Positions 1 to 7,410 are shown, numbered from the stretch's first letter. The stretch: DNA of 26,649 nucleotides from CAZGSG01 sp964528095 (GCA_964528095.1 CAZGSG010000045.1:1-26649), one strand, 5' to 3'. The notes: a model not told the origin generated them from the sequence alone. Made by a program: numbers and translations.

Positions 1-1847
1 TTGTAGCTTGCTTGCTCTCTTTTCAGTGCATCGTGGTTATTGATAATTTCACAATGGCAGGCCTTCAGGTCTATTTTATTATCAGGATCGTCAGCTACCA
101 TGCCTACGAACTCGCCGGAACTCAGTGCAGATATTTTTGAAGGCGGTATAGCGGTTTCCAGTTGCTTTGAGCGGCTGATAGAAGTATCACCGCTATTGAT
201 AGAATAACTTTCCCTATCCTGCATGATTTTCCCGAAGCGTTCGGAAAGTTGTTTGGCTGTATCACCTGTAACTTGCCCGGCTACAATGTTGCCCGTGATA
301 TTCATAATTACATCTGCCTGCTCCCTGCCATAATCTTTACGAAGCTGGCTGAAATCCTGAATACCTAAGCAAGTGGAAACCTTGTTGCTCCTTGCTGTGG
401 CTATAAGGCTATCCATGTTGTTCAAATAGATAGTTGGGAACTCGTCAAAAACCAAACTGCTTTTCAATTTTCCTTTCTTATTGACCTGCTTTACAAGGCG
501 TGTTACATAAAGCGAAAGCACCGCCCCATAGATCTGTATCTTTTGCGGATTATTACCCATGCAAACCACCTTCGGATCATCAGGATTATTCACATCGAGA
601 TTGAAGTCATTGCCCGATAAAACATAATACAATTGCGGTGAGGAAAGCCTTGCCATAGCCACTTTAGCAGATGCTATCTGGCCTTCCAGTTGTTCCATCA
701 CATCATTCAGGTAGGCATTCAAAAACGGATTGATCAATACCTCACATTCTTTGGCAGCTTCGGTTCTGAACAATGTAAAAAGGCTGTCATAATCTGCCTG
801 CATCAGTTCTATGACGTGTGGCAACGTGCAAAATTCTCCGTCCTTATATTTCTTCAGATACCATATCACAGCCGTCAGGAAATTAATTGGCGATTCCACG
901 AAAAAATCGCCCTGACGCTTTATCCACTCTCTATTTAATCCCATTAAAATGGTGCGGGCTGATTCCGCAGCATCAGTAATATCGGTCATGGCTGATGGCT
1001 CCAAAGGATTGCACCGATGGCTTCTTGTTAAGTCGTCAAAATTGATCACAAAAAGTCGCGGAGGCTTGGCGTACCTGTGCTTGTTTTTCAACCAGGAATT
1101 GTAGGCAATCCTTGAAAGATCATCGAACTTAAAGTCGTACACAAACATTGTAAACCCCTTACGGATATGTTGGGTAATGACGTGCCTGATTACGAAATAG
1201 GATTTACCTGCACCGGGAGTACCTAATACCATTATCGCCCTGAAAGGGTTAATGATATTTATCCAGCTATTGCGAACCTTGTTTTTAAGGCGGTAGCGTG
1301 CCGGCAGGTTGATGGAAAATTCATTTTCCAGTAAACGTTCTTCCTGCGGAAACGTCTCGTTTTCCTTGTTAAAAATATCCTTGTTGTTGAACTTGCTTTT
1401 AATGATCCGGGAAAGCAATGTACCTCCAGAAAGTATCAGTAAAAAACCTATTGCGGTAATGCTTATATAAACAATTGTCTTCTCCTGTGCAGGCAATTGA
1501 AGCATCATGGAAAGATAGCTGGCAAAATAGAGCAACAGCCCCGTTATGAGGTAGGCGAAAGCTGTTTTATAATTCAGTTTCTCATCCTTCCGGCCTTTTG
1601 CTCCGAGCAGCGAAATCACCAGAAAGCCTAAAGCAATCAGCTTGCTTTTAACAAAGTTGCTGAAGATACCTGTTCGGTAAATATTACCTAAAATACGGTC
1701 GCTGAAAGTACTGCTCAACTCCCATTCCTGAAAGGCAGCATAGCAATAATAATAGAAGTGTATCACTAAAATAACGATACTGATCAACCTGGTCATGTCC
1801 AGAATTTTCCTCAGCGCCTGTTCGTTCTCACCTGTCTGTACAGCCAT
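1..1847 (-). CDS. mobC: MobC, VirD4/TraG-like type IV coupling protein (C-terminus beyond window)
   Basis: The reading frame is open from an ATG at 1847 to the left edge (about 615 codons, no stop), so the gene is partial. The N-terminal 150 residues contain about four membrane segments, including an aromatic stretch (FYYYCY, about residues 31-36) resembling the YWFCY motif of this family. A Walker A motif (GTPGAGKS) lies near residue 210 and a Walker B-like VFDEFPT near residue 465. In known systems such inner-membrane ATPases link the relaxosome to the mating channel and drive DNA export. The start lies 11 bp after the mobB stop, so the two are co-transcribed. The assignment is firm; the symbol follows Bacteroidota usage, where mobC is the coupling protein. 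Confidence 0.9.
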   Translation of the reverse strand, partial: MAVQTGENEQALRKILDMTRLISIVILVIHFYYYCYAAFQEWELSSTFSDRILGNIYRTGIFSNFVKSKLIALGFLVISLLGAKGRKDEKLNYKTAFAYLITGLLLYFASYLSMMLQLPAQEKTIVYISITAIGFLLILSGGTLLSRIIKSKFNNKDIFNKENETFPQEERLLENEFSINLPARYRLKNKVRNSWINIINPFRAIMVLGTPGAGKSYFVIRHVITQHIRKGFTMFVYDFKFDDLSRIAYNSWLKNKHRYAKPPRLFVINFDDLTRSHRCNPLEPSAMTDITDAAESARTILMGLNREWIKRQGDFFVESPINFLTAVIWYLKKYKDGEFCTLPHVIELMQADYDSLFTLFRTEAAKECEVLINPFLNAYLNDVMEQLEGQIASAKVAMARLSSPQLYYVLSGNDFNLDVNNPDDPKVVCMGNNPQKIQIYGAVLSLYVTRLVKQVNKKGKLKSSLVFDEFPTIYLNNMDSLIATARSNKVSTCLGIQDFSQLRKDYGREQADVIMNITGNIVAGQVTGDTAKQLSERFGKIMQDRESYSINSGDTSISRSKQLETAIPPSKISALSSGEFVGMVADDPDNKIDLKACHCEIINNHDALKREQASY

Positions 1848-1858
1848 TGTTTTACGTT

Positions 1859-3166
1859 TTATTGGTTATTGGAAATGTTCTTGTTTCTTTTTCTTTTCTT
1901 GCCTTTTTTCTTTAGCTGACCGGGTATATAATCAGCTACCTGGTCGGGTTGTATCAAGGCATCCAGTGCATTGCCAACAGGGATGCTAATTGGAGCTGGC
2001 ATATGATCCTGGGGAAGCGTTTTAACGTCGCGGTCGGTCACTTGCGTAGGCTGTGTAGCTTTGCCTGCTTTTTGAGCTACCTGTGGTAATAACTCTGACT
2101 TCATCACTTCTTTCAAGCCGCATCGTTCCTGTATGGCTTTGGCACTGTATTGCTTACCCAATGCACTTCCGTTGAAGACAGTTTTGGTCTGATGATCTAC
2201 GTAGGTTATGCCATATATCAACCCGGCATCATTTTGACGCAAGGCAACGTGTATGCCCTTTCTTTCGAGTTGATTTACCAGTTCGTCCAGTGTTGGCGTT
2301 TTACCAATAAACAACCTGTCTATTTCATTTTTTACGCGGCTTTTAAATGGTTGTCGTTTGGCATCATTGAGAGTAAATTTTTCTTCCAGAAATTTCAGTG
2401 TGGGCTTATTATAAAAGTCACTGGCTTTTATTGGTACGCCTACCGGCTTTCCATCCTCATCCAATATGCGGTAAACCAATCCTCCACCTTGAAAAATTCT
2501 TGAATGTTCGCTGCCCCGATCCGCCAGTACATTGTACTGTTTCAATACTGCATTTAGCTCCGGCAGACTGGTGTAGTGATATTTGAACAATACCGAATCG
2601 AGTACATTGGTGATAGCTCTTTTTGTTTCTGTACGCCCGTATTGTACCTTCTTTGCATCAATAGGTTTTAACCTGAATGCCTGCTTTCTTGCATGGGCAT
2701 CGGCCACTACAAGACCAAACATTTTTTCAATCTCTTTTCTTGCAGGTTCTGACTTGCGAATGCCGAGGTGATGCAGGTCAATACGATTGCCGTTAGGCTG
2801 GATGTTAGTGGTGACTATGTGGATATGCGGGTGACCTGCGTCATGGTGCTGATAAACAAGATAAGGCTGCTCTCCAAAGCCTAATTTCTGCATATAGACG
2901 TTGGCGATTCCCATCAACTTTTCCTTGCTCAAATGTGTTTCCGAAGGGTCAAAATTGAGGGAAATATGTACGCTGTTTCGTTTAACATTCTCTCTCAGTT
3001 CTGTCCTTTTCAGCAGATAACCTAACTTAATCTTAAGGCTCATTTCATCAGCATTCAGCGGAAAATTTTCTGCTCCGATGCACTCTGCTACACCTTCTTT
3101 AACTTTGTTCTCATTGTAGTTGAAAATACGGTGCATAGAGTGGCCAGGCTTGATCACTGCAACCAT
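1859..3166 (-). CDS. mobB: MobB relaxase/mobilization nuclease
   Basis: This 435-aa protein has an N-terminal relaxase domain (about residues 10-170). The metal-binding histidine triad is visible as HHDAGHPHIH (residues 107-116), and Tyr17 in NYNENKV is the likely nucleophile. Relaxases of this MOBP-like group nick oriT and stay covalently attached to the transferred strand. The C-terminal 80 residues are Lys-rich and probably disordered or DNA-binding. The start overlaps the end of mobA by 13 bp and mobC follows 11 bp after the stop, which indicates one operon. Length and motif are typical of Bacteroidota MobB. Confidence 0.92.
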   Translation of the reverse strand: MVAVIKPGHSMHRIFNYNENKVKEGVAECIGAENFPLNADEMSLKIKLGYLLKRTELRENVKRNSVHISLNFDPSETHLSKEKLMGIANVYMQKLGFGEQPYLVYQHHDAGHPHIHIVTTNIQPNGNRIDLHHLGIRKSEPARKEIEKMFGLVVADAHARKQAFRLKPIDAKKVQYGRTETKRAITNVLDSVLFKYHYTSLPELNAVLKQYNVLADRGSEHSRIFQGGGLVYRILDEDGKPVGVPIKASDFYNKPTLKFLEEKFTLNDAKRQPFKSRVKNEIDRLFIGKTPTLDELVNQLERKGIHVALRQNDAGLIYGITYVDHQTKTVFNGSALGKQYSAKAIQERCGLKEVMKSELLPQVAQKAGKATQPTQVTDRDVKTLPQDHMPAPISIPVGNALDALIQPDQVADYIPGQLKKKGKKRKRNKNISNNQ

Positions 3167-3546
3167 ATTTCCAGTATTTTTTTTACGTTTATTCTGACCT
3201 CATCTACCTTATTGCTAAGGATATTTTTCTCCACTTCATACGCTATCAACCAGCTTTTAAATTCAGCGATCTGGCTGAGTGTATGGAGCTTTTTAACAGC
3301 TTGATTGAAGTTGTTTCCTACTGCATTTAGCTCGCTGCGAAGCCGGGTAAGCTCTGCCATTAAGTCATCCTGTGAGCTGTTACGGTAGGTTGTTACAACG
3401 GGTTTATCGAACAGGCTTCGACGTACATAATCGCTTAGCTTTCGACAGGTAGAAGCCTTCCACTTCTTTTCAATTTTAGCATACTCATCGGGTGTCAGAC
3501 GCAGCCCGATAATGCGTGTCCTGTTTGAATTTTGTTCTTTCATCAC
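3154..3546 (-). CDS. mobA: MobA, relaxosome accessory DNA-binding protein
   Basis: This 130-aa protein has an N-terminal ribbon-helix-helix-like segment (RIIGLRLTPDEYAKIEKKW, residues 11-29), followed by a helical region with RSELNAVGNNFNQAVKKLH (about residues 71-90). That GNNxNQ signature is found in MobC-type accessory proteins of relaxosomes. Proteins of this kind bind oriT and help the relaxase reach the nick site. The stop overlaps the mobB start by 13 bp. The start codon is one of two adjacent ATGs. The upstream gap holds the oriT candidate. The name mobA follows Bacteroidota usage; in plasmid nomenclature the same family is called MobC. Confidence 0.88.
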   Translation of the reverse strand: MMKEQNSNRTRIIGLRLTPDEYAKIEKKWKASTCRKLSDYVRRSLFDKPVVTTYRNSSQDDLMAELTRLRSELNAVGNNFNQAVKKLHTLSQIAEFKSWLIAYEVEKNILSNKVDEVRINVKKILEIWLQ

Positions 3547-3591
3547 TGATCATTTTCACGTTTTCAAACTCATTTTCACCTTTCAGACACC

Positions 3592-3757
3592 CTGCCCACG
3601 AGTTCCGAGTGATGGGCAGCCAGATCCGGTTGTTTAACAACCGTTCATCTGGCCGATTGCGGGAAAGTTGCAATCTTTCAGCTTTTAGAACCTCTTTCGG
3701 ACATTGATAAGGCTCTAAAGCAAATAAGAAGCTCAAGCACTTTTAAGAAGCTAAAGC
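3592..3757. other. Candidate oriT: clustered inverted and direct repeats upstream of mobA
   Basis: The gap contains a 7-bp inverted repeat CTGCCCA/TGGGCAG (3592-3598, 3613-3619). A nested hairpin follows, with outer arms GCCAGAT/ATCTGGC (3619-3625, 3647-3653) and inner arms CGGTTGTT/AACAACCG (3627-3634, 3636-3643) around a single base. Further on are two direct copies of TAAGAAGCT (3725-3733, 3744-3752) and two of CTAAAGC (3715-3721, 3751-3757). Such repeats just upstream of mobA are what an oriT with accessory-protein sites would look like. The nick site itself cannot be identified from sequence alone. Confidence 0.5.
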
Positions 3758-3780
3758 GGCTCTTATAGTTCTGCTGTCTT

Positions 3781-4683
3781 TTATTTCAACTTCTGTTTTT
3801 GATGTTTCCTTTGCGGCTTGCCGAAATTCACCATCCAGTCATTGAAGTCCTTGTGGTTTTGATAAAGGCTGCTTTCATCCTTGTATTTACTGGTTAGGGA
3901 AAGTGCATATCGGCTGCAATTTTGTCCGGTAGTATCCCTGTCAAGATAGAGCTTGATAGTCTTATGTTTTTCCATAAAGGGACGTGCAGTTTCAAAGAAG
4001 GAAACAGAGTTCAGCACTACAAAATCAAAGCGGTCTTCAGGGTCTTGTTGATGAACGACCCTGAAAGAAAGGAAATCGGTAAAGCCTTCAAAGACTATGA
4101 CCTCATCGGCATTGTTATCAAAGCTCGTAATGCCTTTAGGGGAACTGCTGGCTTTAAAGTAAGGATTGCGTATTTCAAAGCCTCCCAAATCATTCCTGAA
4201 ACCGATACCGTAATAGACTTTTCCATTAAGTTCGTAACGCACTTCCCGACAGTAATGGTCAGCTACATCAACGGGTATTCGCCGTTGCTGCAGGTATCTT
4301 AAAAGGGCGCTGGAAGACAGAACAAAATCGCCTAAAATCTTTATCTGCTTCTCCTGTTCTTCTCTCGCAAATGATTGTTGGGAAACCGGCTTTTGAAGGG
4401 AAAAATTACCGCTTAAATTCTGGAGTAATTCGGACACGGTACACCCGTGAAAGAGGATAGCAAAATCAACCAGGTTGCCACCTTTGCCAAGACCGTGATC
4501 GTACCAGCGGTTTAGCCTCCTGTTAACCTTAAATGAAGGTGTCTTTTCATCCCGTAAAGGAGAGTGATACCAATAGTCGTTGTTCCTGATCTTCGCTGGT
4601 TCATAACCTAAACCTGCAAGGAAATGAACCATATCTATTTCTTTGGCTTCGCTAACGGAAAGCCGGTTCTTACTGAAATCCAT
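3781..4683 (-). CDS. Toprim/primase-like protein with degenerate CHC2 zinc finger
   Basis: The protein resembles the DnaG-type primases carried by Bacteroidota mobile elements. An N-terminal CHC2-like fold (YWYHSPLRDEKTPSFKV, then DHGLGKGGNLVDF) is followed by a toprim domain with VIVFEGFTDFLSF and LYLDRDTTGQN, the acidic residues expected to hold Mg2+. The cysteines of a true CHC2 finger are absent (for example HSPLRDEKTPSF where CPFH is usual), so zinc binding is doubtful. It may prime the transferred strand or replicate the excised circle. An upstream ATG at 4764 is in frame, but homologues begin close to the ATG at 4683 (MDFSKNRLSVSEAKEIDMV), which is preferred here. The C-terminus is Lys/Gln-rich. 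Confidence 0.8.
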   Translation of the reverse strand: MDFSKNRLSVSEAKEIDMVHFLAGLGYEPAKIRNNDYWYHSPLRDEKTPSFKVNRRLNRWYDHGLGKGGNLVDFAILFHGCTVSELLQNLSGNFSLQKPVSQQSFAREEQEKQIKILGDFVLSSSALLRYLQQRRIPVDVADHYCREVRYELNGKVYYGIGFRNDLGGFEIRNPYFKASSSPKGITSFDNNADEVIVFEGFTDFLSFRVVHQQDPEDRFDFVVLNSVSFFETARPFMEKHKTIKLYLDRDTTGQNCSRYALSLTSKYKDESSLYQNHKDFNDWMVNFGKPQRKHQKQKLK

Positions 4684-4796
4684 AACCACACATTTATCAA
4701 ATACACATTCAGTTCTTCTAAGCGAAGTTAAATAGGCGATATGGGATTCACCTATCCTCATCATATTTTGATGAGGATGCAGAGGGCAGCGTTATT

Positions 4797-4804
4797 TACT
4801 TTTG
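4797..4804 (+). promoter_or_regulatory. Bacteroidota-type -7 box (TACTTTTG)
   Basis: TACTTTTG matches the TAnnTTTG consensus and lies 35 bp before the ATG at 4840. A TTTTG at 4766-4770 is somewhat too far upstream to be a good -33 element, so only the -7 box is well supported. Confidence 0.4.
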
Positions 4805-4839
4805 TGCTGTGAGTATTGTTTAATTAAAATCGTGTGATT

Positions 4840-5127
4840 ATGCTAACAACAAGTGATGTAGCCAAAGTATATGATACTATTCTCAGTATCCCTGGCATGA
4901 GTGAAACAGTGAAGATTGACATGAGGATCTCCCGCAAAAACGTACTGTTATTGCACAGTGTCGTCAAACGTGGGTTGATGGCGAAAGATGATGATAAATC
5001 GTCTGCTTTGCTGGAAAGTATTCCGCAGGAAGCATTGCAGGAATTACACGTAATTGCTGATGATTACCTAACAAAAGCAGGCTTAACCGAACTAAGTGAA
5101 AAACTAAAAGCACTTAGTACCAAATAG
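4840..5127 (+). CDS. Small helical protein of unknown function, element-associated
   Basis: This 95-aa soluble protein begins MLTTSDVAKVYDTI. I do not know a function for it. It is predicted helical throughout, with a basic middle (ISRKNVLLLHSVVKRGL) and an acidic C-terminal half rich in Leu and Glu, and no cysteines or membrane segments. A GTG at 4834 is in frame, but ATG 4840 is a better start, 35 bp downstream of a TAnnTTTG box. It is divergent from the primase gene; the two 5' ends share about 75-155 bp depending on the primase start. Similar proteins recur beside mobilization genes in Bacteroidota, from memory, which suggests a role in the element rather than the host. Confidence 0.7.
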   Translation: MLTTSDVAKVYDTILSIPGMSETVKIDMRISRKNVLLLHSVVKRGLMAKDDDKSSALLESIPQEALQELHVIADDYLTKAGLTELSEKLKALSTK

Positions 5128-5144
5128 GCAGGGGTAACGTCAGA

Positions 5145-5198
5145 AAGCCACTTGGAGAGAATGGATGAAGATATAAACACCGATTCTTCAAGTGGCTT
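5145..5198. terminator. Inverted repeat between convergent genes, possible bidirectional terminator
   Basis: AAGCCACTTG (5145-5154) and CAAGTGGCTT (5189-5198) form a perfect 10-bp stem with a long 34-nt loop. It sits between the stop of the plus-strand 95-aa gene and the reconstructed 3' end of the minus-strand DUF6843 gene, which fits a shared terminator. No strong T-tract follows on either strand, so termination is not certain. Confidence 0.4.
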
Positions 5199-5223
5199 GT
5201 TTATGTCGCAATTTAAAATGGTG

Positions 5224-5712
5224 TCAATAGTTGCGTTTTACAATAATAATAGTAGCGACAGTTACCATTTTACCATTGGTGTCGAGTTCAGAAACATTCA
5301 TTTCCTGAACCCATACACTGTCAAAATCACTGCGCGATAAGAAACCCCTCCGGCCATACGTGCGTCTCCGTACATCAATTGCCGTAAGCTACCGTCTTGT
5401 TTTACATAGTAATAGTTGTTCCACTTCTTTTTATAAATACTTTGCGTATGTAAAGTTCCGGACGCAGGAATTTTAAAGGTGCGTTTTTCACCACTCCGGT
5501 TTTCAGGTGTGCCCGCAGGCTCGTTAAAGAACACGGTAGCAGTGCCGTTAAAACCTTTCGGTAGCAGGTATATATCTGCCCGCTCTTCGCAATAAGTCAT
5601 AATGAAAATAGCTGTGGCAAACAGCAATACCACGTCTGTCAAAATGAGCGGTATTTTGTACGAATCTTTCAATGAAAAAAAACTGCTTTACATAAGTAAG
5701 GTGTTTTTGCAT
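5224..5712 (-). pseudogene. DUF6843-like membrane-anchored protein, frameshifted
   Basis: The longest intact frame (5298-5672) gives 124 residues: one N-terminal membrane segment (KIPLILTDVVLLFATAIFI), then YLLPKGFNGTATVFFNEPAG, which resembles the DUF6843 family of extracytoplasmic proteins. Both ends look broken. The frame has only a TTG start after a run of eight T; with seven T it would join an ATG at 5712 (MQKHLTYVKQFF). At the 3' end, one extra G in the run at 5345-5348 would join another frame that reads on as FLSRSDFDSVWVQEMNVSEL and stops at 5224. The repaired product would be about 162 residues. Either a pseudogene or homopolymer sequencing error explains this. Function is unknown. 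Confidence 0.6.
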
Positions 5713-5781
5713 AGCATTTTGGATAGTGGTAGCCGGGCGGCGAATGGAAAACATAGTTGCCGTGGAATATTGTATCAGTTC

Positions 5782-5997
5782 TTATGTTTTCTTAGTTATG
5801 ACCCATCCGTCCTCTGATCTAATATTCGCTATTTTATTTTTCTCCAACCATTTTGTGAATGCTGGTACATCTTTAGGAGTAAAATGAATGATTTCACCGT
5901 TTTTCAGCATAATGGTAAAAAAGTCGCATGCAGCAAGAAACTTCGATAATTGTTCCGCGGTGTAGTCAAAATTCGGGTAGTGATCGGCTGAAGTCAT
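5782..5997 (-). CDS. 71-aa hypothetical protein downstream of a structured leader RNA
   Basis: This small protein (MTSADHYPNFDYTAEQLSKF...) has no signal peptide, membrane segment or recognised domain. It looks like a compact alpha/beta fold with an aromatic core (CDFFTIMLKNGEIIHF) and ends in a short GWVITKK strand. A helix-forming PKDVPAFTKWLEKNKI suggests a small regulatory or inhibitor-like protein, but this is only inference. The ATG at 5997 is preceded, on the same strand, by a hairpin (6060-6027), a large branched RNA fold (6174-6065) and a -7 box (6218-6211), so expression may be controlled through that leader. It lies 69 bp before the DUF6843 remnant in the same orientation. Confidence 0.65.
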   Translation of the reverse strand: MTSADHYPNFDYTAEQLSKFLAACDFFTIMLKNGEIIHFTPKDVPAFTKWLEKNKIANIRSEDGWVITKKT

Positions 5998-6026
5998 GGT
6001 CTGTTGCTTTTAGTGATTTCCTCTGA

Positions 6027-6060
6027 CTGTTGCCTGCACAAAAAAGAGCGCAGGCAACAG
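6027..6060 (-). other. 11-bp perfect hairpin in the leader of the 71-aa gene
   Basis: CTGTTGCCTGC (6027-6037) and GCAGGCAACAG (6050-6060) form a perfect 11-bp stem with a 12-nt loop. Read on the minus strand the loop contains TTTTTT and the hairpin ends 29 nt before the ATG of the 71-aa gene. No T-tract follows the stem, so it is more likely an RNA structural element or attenuator-like hairpin than a simple terminator. Confidence 0.5.
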
Positions 6061-6064
6061 CTCA

Positions 6065-6174
6065 CCGCACTGAGGTCTTAGGAAACCCGGCAACGATAAG
6101 TGCGCCCACGCCGTAGCATGAGCGTTTTCCACTTATGTCCCATTGCCAATTGAAATTCCTAAGTTTCAGTGCGG
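6065..6174 (-). ncRNA. Candidate structured RNA/leader, unrecognised class
   Basis: Nested complementary segments fold about 110 nt into one long arm. CCGCACTGA (6065-6073) pairs with TCAGTGCGG (6166-6174), and CTTAGGAA (6077-6084) with TTCCTAAG (6156-6163). GGCAA (6089-6093) pairs with TTGCC (6143-6147), ATAAGTG (6096-6102) with CACTTAT (6130-6136), and ACGC (6108-6111) with GCGT (6122-6125). Only short internal loops separate the helices. On the minus strand it follows a -7 box at 6218-6211 and precedes the 71-aa gene. I do not recognise it as any riboswitch, tmRNA, RNase P, SRP or group II intron domain. Strand is inferred from the promoter and downstream gene. Confidence 0.55.
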
Positions 6175-6210
6175 GACTTAAAGCTAAAACGCTTCAAGAA
6201 TATTTTGCCA

Positions 6211-6218
6211 CAAAGATA
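6211..6218 (-). promoter_or_regulatory. -7 box TATCTTTG for the structured leader
   Basis: On the minus strand this octamer is TATCTTTG, a perfect match to the Bacteroidota TAnnTTTG element. Transcription would start near 6204, some 30 nt before the folded region 6174-6065. I could not find a convincing -33 element. Confidence 0.45.
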
Positions 6219-6312
6219 CAATTTTGAAGATACATCTAAGAAGATCCTATAATGCAACCTATGAAGTTTTAATAAACAAACAGATTCATAATTTTAGACA
6301 AACCTTTCAGTT

Positions 6313-6885
6313 ATGACAACACAAAAAGAACAGAGTAACATAATAATCGCATTTCTTTTCTCTCTTCTTATTCCTGTGATCGGATACTATTATCTTGGAG
6401 CTTTATATGCGACTATTTTCTTAATTGGTTATTTGGGAGGCTTTATTCTTTGGATTTCATTACCATCCCGAGCATCCTGGACATTTCTTAAAATACCCTA
6501 TTGGCTTACGCTGTTTGCCTTTTTATTCCTCCATAAAGTGGAAGAGAATCGCATGAAATTCTTCGAGGTTGTTTCAGCAAAAATAACAGGCGGAACGGTT
6601 CCTGAATTTAGCGTTGGGCTTATTATTGGACTGTTGGTATTACCCATAGGGGCTTGGCTTATACTACCCTTATTGCTTAAAAAGAAACATGAGCTTGGTT
6701 ACTACGCAGTCTGGACGCTTTTCGCTTCAATGGGAATATCAGAGCTTGCACATTACGTTTTTCCGTTTATGACAAATGAGCCGTATGGTTATTTCCCAGG
6801 AATGCTAAGTGTTGTTGTATTGGCGCCTTTGGCATGGTGGGGAATGTACAGGCTTGTCAAAGGAGATCACCGATTCGGCTTATAG
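6313..6885 (+). CDS. HXXEE-family integral membrane protein
   Basis: This 190-aa protein has about five to six hydrophobic segments and the signature His-x-x-Glu-Glu (HKVEEN, about residues 74-79). A second conserved His lies in ISELAHYVF (about residue 147), followed by GYFPGML (about residues 159-165). This matches the HXXEE family, whose conserved His/Glu residues in the membrane have led to the suggestion that it is a membrane-embedded metal-dependent enzyme; no activity is established. It is the first plus-strand gene before the metal-resistance block, and its own promoter is not clear (a near-match TAATTTTA lies upstream). Whether it belongs to that block or to the mobile-element backbone cannot be told. 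Confidence 0.8.
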   Translation: MTTQKEQSNIIIAFLFSLLIPVIGYYYLGALYATIFLIGYLGGFILWISLPSRASWTFLKIPYWLTLFAFLFLHKVEENRMKFFEVVSAKITGGTVPEFSVGLIIGLLVLPIGAWLILPLLLKKKHELGYYAVWTLFASMGISELAHYVFPFMTNEPYGYFPGMLSVVVLAPLAWWGMYRLVKGDHRFGL

Positions 6886-7085
6886 TCGGAGTTAAACCAA
6901 GAACTTAGCATCACTATTGCTAAATACTTGATTATCACACTTTAAACTAAGATTGCTGCGCCAAGTTTTATCATGCAATCGCGTACACTTACTGAACTGG
7001 TAATTATTTGCTGTCATTTTTGGTATAGGTGAACTGCATGACAAATATTATAGATCGTAATTTCATTTTTACAACTTTAGTTTTC

Positions 7086-7093
7086 TATCTTTG
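7086..7093 (+). promoter_or_regulatory. -7 box TATCTTTG directly before the DUF6660 gene
   Basis: TATCTTTG is a perfect TAnnTTTG match and ends 5 bp before the TTG start at 7099. Transcription would therefore begin at or within a base or two of the start codon, implying a leaderless mRNA. No clear -33 element was found in the T-rich stretch upstream. Confidence 0.5.
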
Positions 7094-7098
7094 CAGTC

Positions 7099-7410
7099 TT
7101 GAAAATTACTGCCTTCATATTATCCATTATTGTTTTAGTGCTAAGCTGTATGCCTTGTACAGATGGTGTTAGGGCTACGGGTAAAGTAAAGCAGGAAATA
7201 GCCAAATCCGCCCATCAGCAGGATCATCCTCAAAAAGATGGCTGCTCTCCTTTTTGCAGTTGTTCATGCTGCTCAGGTACACCTATTCCACACGTTTTAG
7301 GAAAAATGGTTCTTCTAAAGCCTGAGTTCAAAAAGAATTATAGCTCCTTCTATTCGTCTTCTGTTAAAGGTATTTCCCTTCCTGTCTGGCAACCGCCCCA
7401 ATTGGTGTAA
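7099..7410 (+). CDS. DUF6660-like exported Cys-rich protein
   Basis: This 103-aa protein has an N-terminal signal sequence (KITAFILSIIVLVLSCMPC), a His/Gln-rich linker and a dense cysteine cluster, CSPFCSCSCC (about residues 49-58). It ends in the conserved-looking SLPVWQPPQLV. It resembles the DUF6660 proteins that sit immediately upstream of CusA/CzcA-type efflux genes in Bacteroidota, which suggests a periplasmic metal sensor or chaperone for the pump; that role is inference. No ATG is available: homologues begin MK, which here corresponds to TTG at 7099. With the -7 box 5 bp before it, the mRNA is probably leaderless. Probably the first gene of the czc operon. Confidence 0.72.
   Translation: MKITAFILSIIVLVLSCMPCTDGVRATGKVKQEIAKSAHQQDHPQKDGCSPFCSCSCCSGTPIPHVLGKMVLLKPEFKKNYSSFYSSSVKGISLPVWQPPQLV

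Larger units (their letters stand above)
1..4764 (-). mobile_element. Mobilization module of a Bacteroidota integrative/conjugative element (partial)
   Basis: Four minus-strand genes (toprim/primase-like, MobA, MobB relaxase, MobC coupling protein), with a repeat-rich gap upstream of mobA, reproduce the usual mobilization block of Bacteroidota integrative and conjugative elements. The block is cut by the left edge of the window. No integrase, excisionase or attachment site can be seen, so neither element type nor boundaries can be fixed. The metal-resistance genes to the right are plausibly cargo of the same element, but that is inference from adjacency. Confidence 0.75.

Noticed and set aside
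3922..4302. A 126-codon plus-strand frame within the primase gene
   Set aside because: Antisense shadow of the toprim region; the minus-strand protein has clear motifs.
5152..5340. A 62-codon plus-strand frame between the 95-aa gene and the DUF6843 remnant
   Set aside because: It starts at TTG inside the hairpin and overlaps the antisense strand of the reconstructed DUF6843 C-terminus, which reads as a better protein.
6886..7085. A TGTCAT/ATGACA inverted repeat (around 7012-7044) as an operator
   Set aside because: Only 6 bp per arm with a long spacer; likely by chance in AT-rich DNA.
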